Notes: generated by a model from the sequence alone, not told the origin. 64,000 nt of DNA from Chanodichthys erythropterus (GCF_024489055.1 NC_090230.1:9245001-9309000); one strand, 5' to 3'. Positions 17,753 through 31,715 are shown, counted from the stretch's first letter. A program made the numbers and translations.

Positions 17753-19890
17753 ATGGCACAACACTTAGGCTGAAATGTTATGCTAAAACCATATTCACAA
17801 AACAAACTTAGGGTCAAGAGTAAGGTGAGGAAAGGTAATTTGATTAGGGTCAAGTTAAGACACGTTGACAAACACGTTACAGCCTACACTGAGTTCTTTA
17901 GGGTACTTTTCTGAGTAAAAAGTTTCAGTGCATATATAAAACGGCACTGTTTTGGTGACTTGCAGTTTGCGGTTGTAATATTTTCTCCCAAATGGTCTGT
18001 AAATGGGACAGAGTTATTAAAAGTACTCCTTATATGAGTTTAAAAGCACCAAGCAACAGTGCATATTTGCATAAAAGCATCATTTTTGCGTGGTTCATCT
18101 CTCTTGAGGCTGGTTCTGTGTGTGTGCTGTTCATAAGGTGTCTCTCAGAACTATTAGCCCATGGAAAAAAGAAACATTAAGAGTTCTGTTATTTATCACA
18201 AGCAAAACTCGCCCACGCTGCGGCACCCTCACATGTACACAGAATTCATAACTGCAAATTCAATAAATGATTATACGCTTGCTAATTGGCTTATGATTAA
18301 ATATTCGGTGTGAGAGAGTGAGTGCTACTTGGGGAGAAGTTAATGGCTGACATGTTGTCCATACCTATTTTTGTTAAAAGAAAATGTAACGTAAGATGTG
18401 TAAACCTACTTTTGGATCGATTCATTTAGCAGATGCTTTTATAATTCAAGCCGTTCTGTTGCTTAAATGTAAGGTTTGCACTGACGGTTTTTGCTCTCAA
18501 CAACATCTTTTTGTGGGTGGGTCCCACATAGGAAGGCCTTAGGGGGTCCCAGCCCCAGTAATTGGCCTTGGCCCAGGCCCCGGGACAGCTTTCCCGGTTG
18601 TCCCCCGCTGTTGATGGCCCAGATTGGATGTTGCAAGAGCCAAGTGACCAAATGTTTGGAGATAATCCAGAAATTGTTGTATTGGCTTATATATTTGGAT
18701 TGAAACATGGATTGTCCAGCCATAGCTTTGGAACAAACACTCAACCTTAGAAATTATTATAGAATTTTTGTGGAAACTATGCTGCTATTTCTGATGTTTT
18801 ATTTGGTTTAGGAACAATATGTGGCAAAGACCAAAGTAAGGTATCCATTAAGCCTGGCAATCATCTGAATTAGGTCAGAACCCAGTCTGAACGGCTAAAG
18901 TCCCTGTTTGAGTGAAGCTCAGACGTTTTAAATCATAATCACATTTGTTTGGTCACTGGGCCTGTGGGAAGACCTCCGTTAAGACCCTGTGAGGTGAAAT
19001 ACTGAGGAATGGCACGCGGAAGTGCTAATCGGATGAATGGATTGGTGCTTCTTAGATTTCCGGCTTTGTGGAGTTAGCTGCTTAGCTAATGTTAGTATGT
19101 TAGTGGCATTATGTATAGGCCTGTTCTTTTCTTTCTTTTTTTCTTTTCTTTTTTGGCATTTATTTTTAATCTATCTATAGGAAAGTAAGACAGGAAAGCA
19201 CTGGGAGAAGATGGAATGATATAAAAAAAAGGTATATTGATGATACCATTGTTGCCACGTTTTGAAGAGTTCTTGTTCAAGTTCATGAAAGCTGTACATG
19301 TGAGCTGCCCTGGATGTTAACAAGATGGTCGGAGCAAGATGGCGATGTACATTTTCTACCAAAAATACTAATATTTTGAACTCTAGTTCTACAACATGAA
19401 GAATAAGGAATGCATTTTTTCACTGTTTTTATTCAATCTATGAAGGTGCTGTATACTGAATCATTATATATTCTATCATACTTGTACAGTACTATCATAT
19501 TTTGCACATGTAACACTGCTAGTTTTATAGTAAATTAACAAATTTACAAATACAGGCACCGCATCCCTTGCATGTTTTCTCGCTAACAAAATCCTGAGTT
19601 TCCCACTTTTTGAATACACCATTTATCTTTGCACTACGTAAATTTGTGAAGGTTTGGTCACATTAACCATTGTTTAGCAAATTTCACCTGTGAAATCCAT
19701 TGTTTCAATAGGAATCCATGGGATGGGAATTTTGTGTGAGAGTGAAACCAGATTTTACAGTGGGTTCAGTTGAATCACCACGTTGAGCAACAGACAGTGA
19801 CTTGTGTGAGTGGTGCGTTATATGTTCCTACCATAGACTGTGAAAAAAGATGGATGACGCACCGTCACTCTCTTCCATAGAGAACCTCAG
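17753..19890. other. Intron-like or intergenic stretch, no gene seen
   Basis: It contains a GC-rich patch at 18500-18640 (gggtcccagccccag region) with overlapping short ORFs on both strands and no splice context. A degraded repeat (cagatgcttttat) lies near 18430. The remainder is featureless AT-rich DNA. Confidence 0.45.
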
Positions 19891-20593
19891 GGATGACGCG
19901 TTTTTGTAGGCCAACTGGGAAGTTAGCGGCGCACGGGTTCCCTCGGTTGAAAGCCTGTGCATTTTTCCCATAGACTTTTGGAAAATCGCAGAAAATAAGC
20001 TCTGTGTTTAACAAAGGGTTATGACGCTTACACGTTATGTCTATCAAGATAATGTTTACAAGTTAAAACAACAAATACATTTTGAAGCCTAAATAAAGTC
20101 GTCAGATATAAAAGGCTAACAGTAGGCTATAAACGGACTACAGCACACCATGGTCGCAGATCAACGTCGTCACCACCAAGGTTCTTCAAACTGTATTTAA
20201 AAACAACGTTATTTAAAAACATGTTCACCGATTATGATCTGTGCTGTGTATAAATACTTATCCACTTTTTCATGAGAAATGCTGAGAAATGTCCTGTTTA
20301 TCATGATGACGTATAAAGTCCCCGCCAAAAGTAGTAGTCCCTTTTAGCACTTTGTTAGCAACCGCCATTTTTAAGACACAGTAAATGTTTAAAAAAATCA
20401 CAAGCGGGTTATAACTGGTGTGTTTTATGTCATAGATCAAAACGTGAAAATATTTAGAGGCTTTGTTAACCACAGACCTTATTTCAGGCAATTTAGCAAA
20501 AACCCGTTCAAAAAACCCATAGACTTTACGCCGTTGGAACCGGAAGCCCTAAAATGCTAACTTCCGGGTTTTGCCTACAAAAATGCGTCATCC
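19891..20593. mobile_element. Inverted-repeat-bounded element
   Basis: The left arm (ggatgacgcgtttttgtagg, then ccaactgggaagttagc) is inverted at the right (gctaacttccgggttttg, then cctacaaaaatgcgtcatcc). There is no coding capacity inside. The family is not assigned. Confidence 0.65.
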
Positions 20594-20604
20594 TGGATGT
20601 ACTC

Positions 20605-20905
20605 TTTAGTAGTTTTAGTTTGTTTATTGATTTATAAAGCACTACTAAAACAACAGAGCATCGACCAAAGTGCTGTACAATGAAGAATTTCTACATAAAA
20701 TAAGACACAGCACCAAACAAACCTCTAAAACAGTACACACAAAAGGCGATGCCTCAACACACTGCAGACTCGAAAGCTAAACTAAAAAGATGAGCCTTCA
20801 GACGTCTTTTAAAAATGTTTAGAGTGGAAGATACTCTAATATGAGATGGTAAGCTATTCCATCTCTTTGGTGCTGCCACTGCGAAGGCACGATCACCTTG
20901 TATCT
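20605..20905 (-). mobile_element. 3' end of a non-LTR retrotransposon (LINE)
   Basis: On the minus strand, GDRAFAVAAPKRWNSLPSHI followed by FKRRLKAHLFSLAF is the typical C-terminus of fish L2/CR1/Rex-type reverse transcriptases. It is followed by a 3' tail (gtacagcactttggtcgatg) common to such elements. The 5' part is missing, as usual for truncated insertions. Confidence 0.8.
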
Positions 20906-21462
20906 TGTCCTCTGAATAATAAAAAAGAATTAAAACCGAAGCCACCAATCTGTCAATATGGCACTGACATCTTGAGTCTCGAGTCTGCGCATAGTGAACT
21001 TGGAGCCCGAGTCTGCGCAGTAGTGAGCACGAAGTGGAGCCGCGATATCAATATCCCGCCCAAACTCAGAACAACTCATTATGTCGGTGTGAAATAAACA
21101 TTTATGGAAATATAGAAATTAAAGTTAAAGCTCCAATCTTAAAACAAACTTTTTTAAAGAACGAACACTTGAACTAACACCAGCCTGATAAAAACTGCCT
21201 AAAATGACAGAGACCGTCTTTAGGAAAAAAATGTTTAAAGTGTAATTTGATTGTTTAGTTTGTCTCACGTCCCAAGACATTTCATGGAGAGGGCGGGGTT
21301 TGTGACCTATACTGCTTCCACCCACCTGGGGGGTGATCGAGATGCTTTGGTTTTCAGGACTCATATGGCACGCTTGGTTCCTACACTATTGACATAATAG
21401 TTGGAGGCCTTTTTGCCTATAAAATTTTGCTAATGTGACTGCACCATAAGTCAAACTTTTAT
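20906..21462. other. Dispersed-repeat DNA, unclassified
   Basis: A GC-richer patch (20960-21060, gagtctgcgcagtagtg) looks like part of an abundant cyprinid repeat, but no ends could be defined. No gene is seen. Confidence 0.4.
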
Positions 21463-22408
21463 TTAAAGCTGCAGTCCGTAAGTTTTGTCTCTTTGTTGCC
21501 ATCTCTGTCTGAAACCTGCAATTGCAGTTGTTTGCGGAATTACCATCTTTACGTGGGATGTGCCTTGGCACGGATGAATCTAATGCTTTGAGGAGAATGT
21601 GTGCTTTTCAGTAGGGCTGGGCGATATATCGCATGAGATTGTCACGCGCATTTCGTCAGTAAAGCCAGTTTATCGGCATCACCGCTATATCGCGTGACAT
21701 TTCGCCCAGCCCTACTTGTCAGTCAACGCACTGGGGGATACTGTACTTCGGGATCACAGATTGTAGTCTTGGAAGTTTGACCAAAACAACAATTTTCACC
21801 GGAAAATGTCATCTAACAAATCTGCCACTTTTGTTCTGACCAACTGAGAAAAAAAGCATTACAATAAATTGCGCTACCAATGGTGATTAAATCTAAAGAT
21901 CGCTCAGCTCATATCATTATTATAATTGATATATTTTGTTCTCAAATTGTTAATGTTAACAACATCAGCATTGCACGACTACATGTATTTAGTGTGTATT
22001 AGCGTTACCTGTAGATTTCAATTTCTGTACAGTCTAATCTCTAATTGTCCATTTGTCATACCATACAATCCACCATCAAAAATGACAAGTTTAATGATTT
22101 CAGCTGCTGTGAGAAATGGCTATAAATGATCCACTACCTGCAGCATCCTCACATGCCGTATATCCTACTAGCTGGGACTCTTTATGTAAACAGATGTGAC
22201 ATAATGACGCAAAGACGAACGGCTGCATGCTCGAACTTCCCGCGGAAACCCAACTTTACCGATTTTATTATAAAACATTATTACAAGCTTACGGTTATGA
22301 ATCGGGCTAAAGTAAGGAGATAGTTTTGAACACTGGCTGGTTATGTACTTGCTCAAAAATTTATTTTGGATAATTATTAAGCAAAAAAGTTACAGACTGC
22401 AGCTTTAA
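21463..22408. mobile_element. TTAA-flanked element with a nested MITE
   Basis: Left end ttaaagctgcagtccgtaag and right end agactgcagctttaa are inverted copies with TTAA at both ends. A hAT-like MITE (21612-21714) is inserted. The terminal exon of the unrecognised gene starts 150 bases to the right. Confidence 0.75.
21612..21714. mobile_element. hAT-like MITE nested in the TTAA element
   Basis: It begins tagggctgggcgatatatcg and ends atttcgcccagcccta, an inverted pair. It is about 103 bases long with no coding capacity. Confidence 0.75.
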
Positions 22409-22557
22409 ATATAAACCCTGAAGTTTTTACCAGCTTAAACTCTTAATAAATCATTAAAATATTGTAAAATGTTACAAAATAACTTTTCACACTAAAGTTT
22501 CACACAAAATAACAAATCACACTACTCTAGTCAAATTTTTGTATTTCTCTCTTCCAG

Positions 22558-22637
22558 AAAAGCTGCTACACCTTTCGTACCGGGCTCAGGGCCAGCGTGT
22601 AAAGACGAGCTGTTTGAGTAAACTGTTTGGCTTGTGA
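22558..22637 (+). CDS. Terminal exon-like segment 4 of the unrecognised gene
   Basis: The acceptor is ctctcttccag. Joined to the G left by segment 3 it gives Glu, then KLLHLSYRAQGQRVKTSC, LSKLFGL and TGA. A variant polyadenylation signal ATTAAA lies about 30 bases after the stop. Confidence 0.55.
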
Positions 22638-23975
22638 AGGCGGCTACAGGAAATGTCAGTGAAATCATTAAATGAGGAACTTCCATCATAAAGAGGAGTT
22701 CAAAGGGATTCCTGCTGTAGTGCCTTTATTAAAACAGCCCTGACAGCGTGCGGCGTCAGCATCTGTATCGCAGCATGGAGTTTATGGAGAAAATTACAGA
22801 GAGTGTGACACTGTTCCAAAACCTAGCGTGCTGCCTTGCTGTCCACCGCCTTATAAGACTTGAAATGTAGAAACATACACAGTTATGTCTGCAATTAGCA
22901 TTTATCACAGGAATCTCTGTGTTAGCATGTTGCTAAGCTAACTATATAATACTCATAAGCATAAAAACACAAAGATTGAGTAAAATGGTTGCATTTTAAT
23001 TGGATTGAATTATTGTTTTTTTTAATTTTGCATGTCAGATTGTCTCTTATCTTAGAATGCTGCCTATGTAGTGAGCTCTCTAGGGTTTGGAACAGAGTTT
23101 CTCTTCGACTTTCTTGTCTCATTGAGGTTTGTGTGCTGACAAAATTGTGTGAGAAACTGTTCTCGTAGAAGAACCCAAAACCGTGACCCTACTGACCCTT
23201 TTCAATTGTGAACCATAACTTAATTATACTAACGCACACACACTAACACACTTGCCTAAAACCAGAGGACGCTCTGAGAACCCTCAAAGGATCAAAGGCT
23301 GCATGCCAATGCGATCTCCCGGCGTGTGAACCGCAACTGAGCCCCTTAAACACACGCAGACAGCCACCGTCGTCAACGGGGACTGGCACGCTGTTGCTCC
23401 GGAGGGAACGCCCCCCTCTGCAGCTCACAGAAAGAGGGGGAAACAAAAGACTGATACAAACAAAGACAGATGGATAGAAAGAAAATCACTAGAATGAGAG
23501 CGTTAAGAAAACGCTATTAGAATGACTGAAAGAAATAGTTACTGAAAAATACTACAAATATCAAAAAACAAATTACTAAATGTGAATTAGAAACTGCAGT
23601 GTAAGTAAAGCTGTGCAACTAGTATCACAACTACACTACACAAACCTTCTACCACCTTCAGAACCACAATATAACAATTTACTTTTCTGATATGATTTAG
23701 ATGAGAACAAATTTAGATTTGCTTACTATATTAACATTTTTGTTGAATATAGTGCTATTTTTATGATCCACATTCATTGAATGAAAGAAAGATAGCAACC
23801 TAGACATTCTACTAATCATCCTCTTTTATATTTAACAAACAAAATAAAATCATGCCGGTTTGGAATGACATGAGGGTTATTAAACGATCACAATTTTCAA
23901 TTTCCAAACTACTAATTTATTAAGTGTTTAAAGCACTACGTTTTTTCCTGCCTCATTTATTGGATCCCATTCCTT
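22638..23975. other. Downstream flank, no gene resolved
   Basis: The first 230 bases are balanced in composition and could be the 3'UTR of the unrecognised gene. The rest is AT-rich with a GC-richer patch at 23250-23440 but no splice context. Confidence 0.4.
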
Positions 23976-24215
23976 GTGTGCCAGGGTGGAAGCGGGCCAC
24001 GCTCCCTTCCGTCTCTGTTATCTGAGTGTGTGGTATCGCAAATCTGCATTGCAGCTGTCGACTCGCTCTCTCATGGGCTGCAGTTTTATGACATTTACCA
24101 CAGACATTTCCCTCCGCATAGTTTTCCTCTTCGTTCTGGAGTACCTCAAGGTTCAATCTTGGGCTCCCAGATTTGTGGAGGAAATGCTGGGCCAAAAAAT
24201 GCCAGTTTGATGTAG
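23976..24215 (+). mobile_element. Reverse transcriptase fragment (LINE relic)
   Basis: The + strand frame contains RSGVPQGSILGS, the conserved motif of non-LTR retrotransposon reverse transcriptases. Flanking residues are divergent and no further RT motifs are readable, so this is a short decayed piece. The call rests on this one motif. Confidence 0.5.
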
Positions 24216-24629
24216 TCGACTTTCTACAGTGAGATTCGAATGGGCCTGTAATGAGATTTGGCTCTTATTGTTGTGACACTGACAAATGACATATCTTCGA
24301 CTCCACATCAAAGACCTCTGGGATAGATTTACCACAAAAGACTTTCCCCTCTGTCACTACTGTCCACACCCATGGAATTATGGGACTCTTGTCACACAAG
24401 CATAACTCACAAGCAATGAAGTCTCCAATCAGTTTGTCATACATTTTGTGGATCAAAAGCGTAAAATACCATATATGTAGCCAATCAGAGAGACAGTTTA
24501 AGCACTTCTGTCACAAATCCTGATGGTTTCATTTAGCTTTTTATTCGTTTTTTACGAGACTTGAAGTGAAGTGTATCATTTTTGGGCATTTAAAAATGCT
24601 TTTTTTTTCTCAGGGAGTTGATCATTTGA

Positions 24630-24900
24630 TAATGAATGGTTCAGTCCGACTAGTAAACGATTCATTCAGTTTGATTTGTGACCAAATTGCGAATTGTTTA
24701 GTCTGGTGTGAATAGATAATTTGGTCTGATTTGTGAATGATTCGTTCAGTCTAATTTGTGAACAAATTGTTCAGACTACTTTGTGAACAAATCATTCATT
24801 GTGAATTATGAATGTTTCGTTCAGTCTGATTTGTAAACGAATGCTTTAATTTGTGAATTAATTGTTCTATCCAGTTTTTCAATGAATCGTTCTGTGTATT
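24630..24900. repeat. Degenerate tandem repeat
   Basis: The phrase gttcagtctgatttgtgaac recurs with changes at least six times, mixed with aacaaatcattcattgtg-like variants. The period is irregular, about 40-50 bases. Confidence 0.7.
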
Positions 24901-25728
24901 GTTATTTATTTCATTCACCCTGGGGGATTTTTGGAGTTACTCATATGTCAAGCATACATGTTGTGTTTAATTTCATTAGACAGGTTTTTACAGCAGTGTT
25001 CACTTATTTATAATGTTTTTTATGTCTTGACAAAACTTGGCTTAATGTTAATGTTAATGACCTTTAAATAAACAGTTCAGCCTCTGAGGACAGATTTAAA
25101 ACTGAGCGTAGGGACTGGTTTCGGTCGTTTGTTCTTACCCTGTGATTGACAGGTGGAATAATTAGCCAGTGAAATGCTTCTGGGTTAATTCCACTGTCAC
25201 AGGTGAATTCTGCACTCCCTAAAAATACAAACAAGTGTAAAAGCATAAAATTATATCTAGTAAGTCCCCCTGTGGTGAAAATACATTTTTTTATGTTGTT
25301 TGTTTAAATGTCTATGTAGTGTTTTTAATATGCTTTAAGACAAACCATGTGCAAATTCATAAGTCAATACCATTGCTGAGTATTTTATGTTTAAATCTGC
25401 AGTAAACCAAAGACAGTCTCAAACCCGCTGTTTGAAATCGCTGGGGTTTCTTACGTCATAAACTACCTTGTAACCAATCACGACAACGTATCGACGGGCT
25501 TTAGCATGTCATTAACTAAGAGTCTCAAAAAAAGGTAATTCCGGTATATTTTTCTGCTGATATGAAAAATCGGGTAGATTTAGCATTATGGCGGGTGTAT
25601 GATGCATATTACGATGTTATGATGAACTATATGTCTTTCTCCACTGACGTTCTGAGTTGTTCAAAGCGTTTCTAAGAATACTGATTGTTAGAAGGCAGCT
25701 GACTTGTGTGAATGTGAACATGGCAAAG

Positions 25729-26220
25729 GAACATTCTAAAACGCTTAACGTGAAAAAGCTTAACGAGGCTTAATTTACTAAGACAGTTTTATTAAACCAA
25801 ACTTAGTAAACACTATACTAATAAAGCATAGAAAAGCAGATGAGCCCAGAATATGAACGCAATACGTTTAATTACACATTAAGCATTTTCCTCCCATAAA
25901 GAAAACGCATAACATGGCTTAATGTACTAAGACAGTGACATTAAAAGACCAAACTTAGTAAACACTATATTAATAAAGCATACCCTTCTATACAGAAAAA
26001 TTGGTTAGTAGGATACATTAAGCGCCTTTTAGCGTTTTCTTTATAACAGTTTTCTATGGGACGGAAATCTTAACGTGTAATTAAACACATTGCGTTCATA
26101 TTCTGAGCTCATCTGCTTTGCTGTGCATATGGTTTATTAATATGATATTTACTGAGTTTGGTTTTTTAATATCACTTAGTTAAGTGAACTAAGAAACATT
26201 AAGCGTTTTAGAATGTCCCC
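25729..26220. mobile_element. Foldback element 1 (nested)
   Basis: It begins ggaacattctaaaacgctta and ends taagcgttttagaatgtcc. The two ~230-base arms are imperfect inverted copies (gcagatgagcccagaatatg against atattctgagctcatctgc) and meet near 25975. Confidence 0.8.
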
Positions 26221-26259
26221 ATGGTTTGAGTAACATTAGCAACACATTATTAGCTGTTT

Positions 26260-26985
26260 AAAGGGTTAGTTCACCCGAAAATGAAAATTCTGTCATTTAT
26301 TACTCACCCTCATGCTGTTCCACACCCATAAGACCTTCGTTAATCTTCGGAACACACTTAAGATATTTTTGTTAAAAAATCTGATGGCTTCATAAGGCCT
26401 ACATAGGGAGCAATGACATTTCCTCTCTCAAGATCCAGTACAGTGGTTCAATATTAATATTATAAAGCGACGAGAATATTTTTGGTGCGGCAAAAAAAAA
26501 AAAACGTATATAGTGATGGCCGATTTCAAAACACGCTTCGGAGCGTTATGAATCAGTGTGTCGAATCTGCGGTTTGGAGCGCCAAAGTCACGTGATTTCA
26601 GCAGTTTGACGGTTTGACACACGATCCAATTCATGGTTCGATATGCTGATTCATAACGCTCTGAAGCGTCCTGAAGCATTGTTTTGAAATCGGCCATCAC
26701 TATATAAGTCATTATTTAGTTTTTTTTTGGTGCACCAAAAATATTCTTGTCGCTTTATAATATTAATATTGAACCACAGTACTCACATGAACTGATTTAA
26801 ATATGTCTAATGGATCTTGAGAGAGGAAATGTCATTGCTGGCTATGGAGGCCTCACTGAGCCATCAGTTTTTATCAAAAATATCTTAATTTGTGTTCCGA
26901 AGATTTACGAAGGTCTTACGGGTGTGGAATGGCATGAGGGTGAGTAATAAATGACAGAATTTTCATTTTTGGGTGAACTAACTCT
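26260..26985. mobile_element. Foldback element 2 (nested)
   Basis: It begins aagggttagttcacccgaaa and ends tttttgggtgaactaactct. It is an imperfect inverted copy of itself over nearly its full 725 bases, centred near 26600. No ORF continues across it. Confidence 0.85.
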
Positions 26986-27319
26986 GTAATAACATAGTCA
27001 AGCAAAGCGCTAATCATATTAATTACCGTTATGAGTCTGACGATGAAAAAAGCTATACCATTGTGCAGCATTTACCTCAGTAAGTTGACCAAGTGGATCT
27101 CGTTTGAGCTTGTGCAAGTGAATGGAGGCGGGGGCTAATTATCATATATTCATCATATTCATAGATCCGTGTATATTAAATAAGGCAAGGATGTAGAGTT
27201 ACATTGAAGCTAATATAAGGCATTAAGAATTTTTTTCACAGGAAAAAACTTTTAAATATGTAATTTTTGTGATCAAAGAGTTTTAAGGGATAAAATTATT
27301 GACTACAGGGGGACTTTAA

Positions 27320-29165
27320 AGTGAGTAGAATGTATGGTTGTTGAAATTTTTCTCAACAAAAAATTGTCTCGACAACATGAAGCAGAACAGCATTAACTTC
27401 TATTTGGAACAAATAAATTACGTAATGTGACATTTTATGAGGTAAAATTCGGTGCAAAATTAAATAGGATGTGCTACTGTTATATACTTGTGTAGAAAGT
27501 AAATGGTGTCAGATTTGATCTCATGTTTCACTACTAATTCCGTGCATTTAAGACTGGACGATGACCCACTGACAAACCTCTGAAGTGATATATAAGATCT
27601 GTTTCCCATTCTCAGTGCAAGCCGATACTTTTTAAAGTTGACCGGCCCCAGCAAGTGTGTGTGTGTGTGTGTGTGAAAAGGGTCTTGAAAGGGTCTTGCT
27701 CGGGGGAAATGTCAAATGGCAACATCTTTCCCGCAGTTCTTTCTTTCACTCTCCTTTTGACTGTATTAACTTGTTGCTCACTGATGTATGTTTGAAATTC
27801 TCCCTTCAATGTGCCTCAGTCCCTGATCTTATTTGCACTCTCTCTCACAGTCACCTCCACTTGAGGAAAATGAATCTTCAGTTTAAAGCGAGCAGGATTT
27901 GAGCAGTGTTAGTCGGAGGAAAATGTCAGCGTGTCTGTCTGAATGACTATTGACAGAAAGATCTGTGAAGCAGAAAGCAATTTAAGAAGAAAAGGGCCAT
28001 TTTACTGTCACTCCGCGTCGCAGAATGACCGTGACAATCAGCCATTATCACTAAACACGAGTCAATGAACATGCCGTATAAACAAACAAATAACAGTATG
28101 AGGTTTGTTAAGTCGCTTACTGTGATAAAACCAACAAAAAGGTGTTTAAATTGGACAGATACTCAGTCAAATCACTTCTTGTGTGTAAAGGCTAGCTTCA
28201 CTATTGCTATTGCTAATAGTTATCGTTAGCGATCTCTTCTGAGTTTGGCTAGTAAACAACCACCTATAAATACACAGAATGTCCTGACAACAACCCAGAA
28301 CACCTTAGCACTCACATAGCAACACCCTAGAATACGTTAGCATAGTGGTGTAAGTTTTGCATGGGTTAGCATTGCTAACATTTACTTCAGGAAAGAGTTA
28401 AAACTTTTCAGTACACTGAAAAAATATTAAAATACACAAAAATCTTGACCTTCCTAACCTTATTTGATACAAATACAAATATTAATTTGATAGCAAATGG
28501 ATTAGCTTGATAAAGATGTCTACCAAGTTGTTTAGCATTAGGCTACTTATAATTGTGCTAATTGTTATAATTTGAATACTCTGTGTGAAAATGTACATTG
28601 TTTTATGTGTTTCAGCTTGGATTGCTAAACGGGTTTATATCAGTGCTCTCAGAGTTTAACCTTTGACCTGCAGGAAGAGCATGACATTACCAAGTGCGTA
28701 GGTTGTTTCATTAGACTCTCAAAATCACAATATAATTGGTGTCATTGCTGACACATATAATGATCTTTTTGCTGGAATGTGCAGAGACAGGTCAGACTGC
28801 TCCGCTTCACCTCACAGAGCGACGTTGATACATCTGTGTGACGGCTGCTACAGACGAGGGTTTTCATGCTGTTGGTTACAGGGGCAAGGTAGATTTCAAA
28901 TTATTAGCTGTAGATTGGATCAATATTTGCTCTCATTTCACAGAACAAACTTGAAGGAATGTGTGTCAAAATACAATGACCTTCCCTCAACACACACACA
29001 CACAGACACACACACAGCAGCTACAGTCATCATCTCTCTGACGGCCTCAGGGGTTTGTGTGGGGTTGTGGGTGAGCAGATTCACAGAGCTGATTGTAAGC
29101 CTGTTATATATTGGCTGTATATCTGCACAGAGAATAAATGATATCTATAAACTGAAGACAATATA
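27320..29165. other. Intergenic, no gene seen
   Basis: It contains a (TG)n at about 27655-27675, a ctagcaac-type cyprinid repeat at about 28255-28350 and a CA-rich patch near 28985. Short ORFs lack coding character. Confidence 0.5.
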
Positions 29166-30530
<1,365 letters not shown>

Positions 30531-30668
30531 TTGTCTACAAAAATGGTATGTCTGACTGTATTACCATGGTGCATGTCCAAACAAGCATGGTAGCACGCAG
30601 TACTTTTTGGTACTTTTGTCTGTTAGTAATCTCTCTCTCTCACACACACCTATTTTCACTTTCTCTCT

Positions 30669-30768
30669 CAGTCAGACATATTCACAGCATCTACTATAAG
30701 AGCCAATGACTTGCTGATGTAATATGTAGCAGATAAATATGCTGGCTCCATGTCTTCCAGAAGGGCTG
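30669..30768. repeat. Direct repeat, copy 1, upstream of rnd3
   Basis: cagtcagacatattcacagc and atgacttgctgatg through ggctccatgtct are shared in order with 31080-31176. Confidence 0.8.
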
Positions 30769-31079
30769 TTTCTGCTCCAGTGCCTCCACACCTGGGCAAC
30801 TGCTCTACAGCCAACATGATATGATTATTAGATCAGTTTATTGTGTGTGTTTGTCTCATTTAAACATACACCTGCTCCTATGATCAAATTTATATTCATG
30901 ATTTTTTGATTACTTCACATTTCTCCTGTTTAAATGAAATCAACTCAGTAGATGGCATGCAATACTACATCTAAAACATTTGAAAGATAATTTTTATAAT
31001 TATTTTATTGAGAGAGAATGTACAGCAAAAATTAATTTGTCAAACCACAGAAATTCTGGACAATATACTGTCAACTAAT

Positions 31080-31176
31080 CAGTCAGACACATTCACAGCA
31101 TGTAAGCCTCAATGACTTGCTGATGGAATGAATGTGTAGCTGATAAATATACTCTGGCTCCATGTCTACCTGAAGG
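31080..31176. repeat. Direct repeat, copy 2, upstream of rnd3
   Basis: This is the same ~100-base sequence as 30669-30768, in the same orientation and about 411 bases further on, with scattered substitutions and small indels. Confidence 0.8.
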
Positions 31177-31690
31177 TATTATAGCATCTATTATTTATGT
31201 ATAATAGGGTCAACCGTGCTAAATTTTAACACATTTTACTCTACTTTACACATACAGTATGTCTCAGTGTATGTTTATATTTTAAATAAACAGGAATAAA
31301 GATGAGTCAGCACATAAAACAGCAAAAATGGCATATGTCATATGTTGTTTTGGCATTATTATAGTTTATTACAGCATTAAAAATGTGGCTACTGTATTTG
31401 CCCCAAACTGGCATTTATATATAAAATAAAACATCTCTGTTTGATAATGATGGAATTGTTATGTAGATTCAAGGGCAAAATATATGGATATATTCAAGAC
31501 GAGATTCTTGAAATCATAAACTATTGTTAAAAAAAACAAGCATTTTTGTCATTGGAGAAAGATGCACCATCCCACCTTCTTGTCATAGAGTAAAAAGCAA
31601 AGTCATATTTATTAAGGTCTGTAGGGTGCGCTCTTTCCCTCTCCCTGCTGAAGGAAAGGGGAGGATCTCAGGATGTCTTCAAGGACAGCC

Positions 31691-31715
31691 ATTGGTTTAC
31701 CGGGCGCATATAAAA
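31691..31715 (+). promoter_or_regulatory. rnd3: Candidate rnd3 core promoter (TATA box)
   Basis: A TATAAAA lies at 31709-31715, with an inverted CCAAT core (attgg) at 31691-31695. Transcription from about 31740 would give a 5'UTR of about 145 bases before the ATG at 31887. A (GA)n stretch at 31771-31790 would fall in the 5'UTR. Confidence 0.45.

Larger units (their letters stand above)
9171..22637 (+). pseudogene. Unrecognised four-exon chain with an in-frame TGA; gene or recent pseudogene
   Basis: Four segments, 9171-9417, 11663-11848, 15457-15568 and 22558-22637, each have an acceptor, an internal open frame and (except the last) a donor. Their phases fit: segment 1 ends in phase 0, segment 2 starts and ends in phase 0, segment 3 starts in phase 0 and ends with one base (G), and segment 4 starts AA, making GAA (Glu), then reads 25 codons to a TGA. 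Third-position GC is high compared with the surroundings. Segment 2 has TGA as its second codon (11666-11668), just after a strong acceptor; a CGA to TGA change would explain it. I do not recognise the protein. No signal peptide or membrane segment is visible. Upstream exons and the start codon were not found. The alternative is a live gene using a weak acceptor near 11728, or an unseen exon. Confidence 0.55.
25258..27319. mobile_element. Large TTAA-type element carrying two foldback elements
   Basis: The left end (taagtccccctgtggtgaaa) and right end (actacagggggactttaa) are inverted, with TTAA intact at the right. The interior is interrupted by two long palindromic elements (25729-26220 and 26260-26985). 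The end motif is typical of abundant zebrafish elements. Confidence 0.7.
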
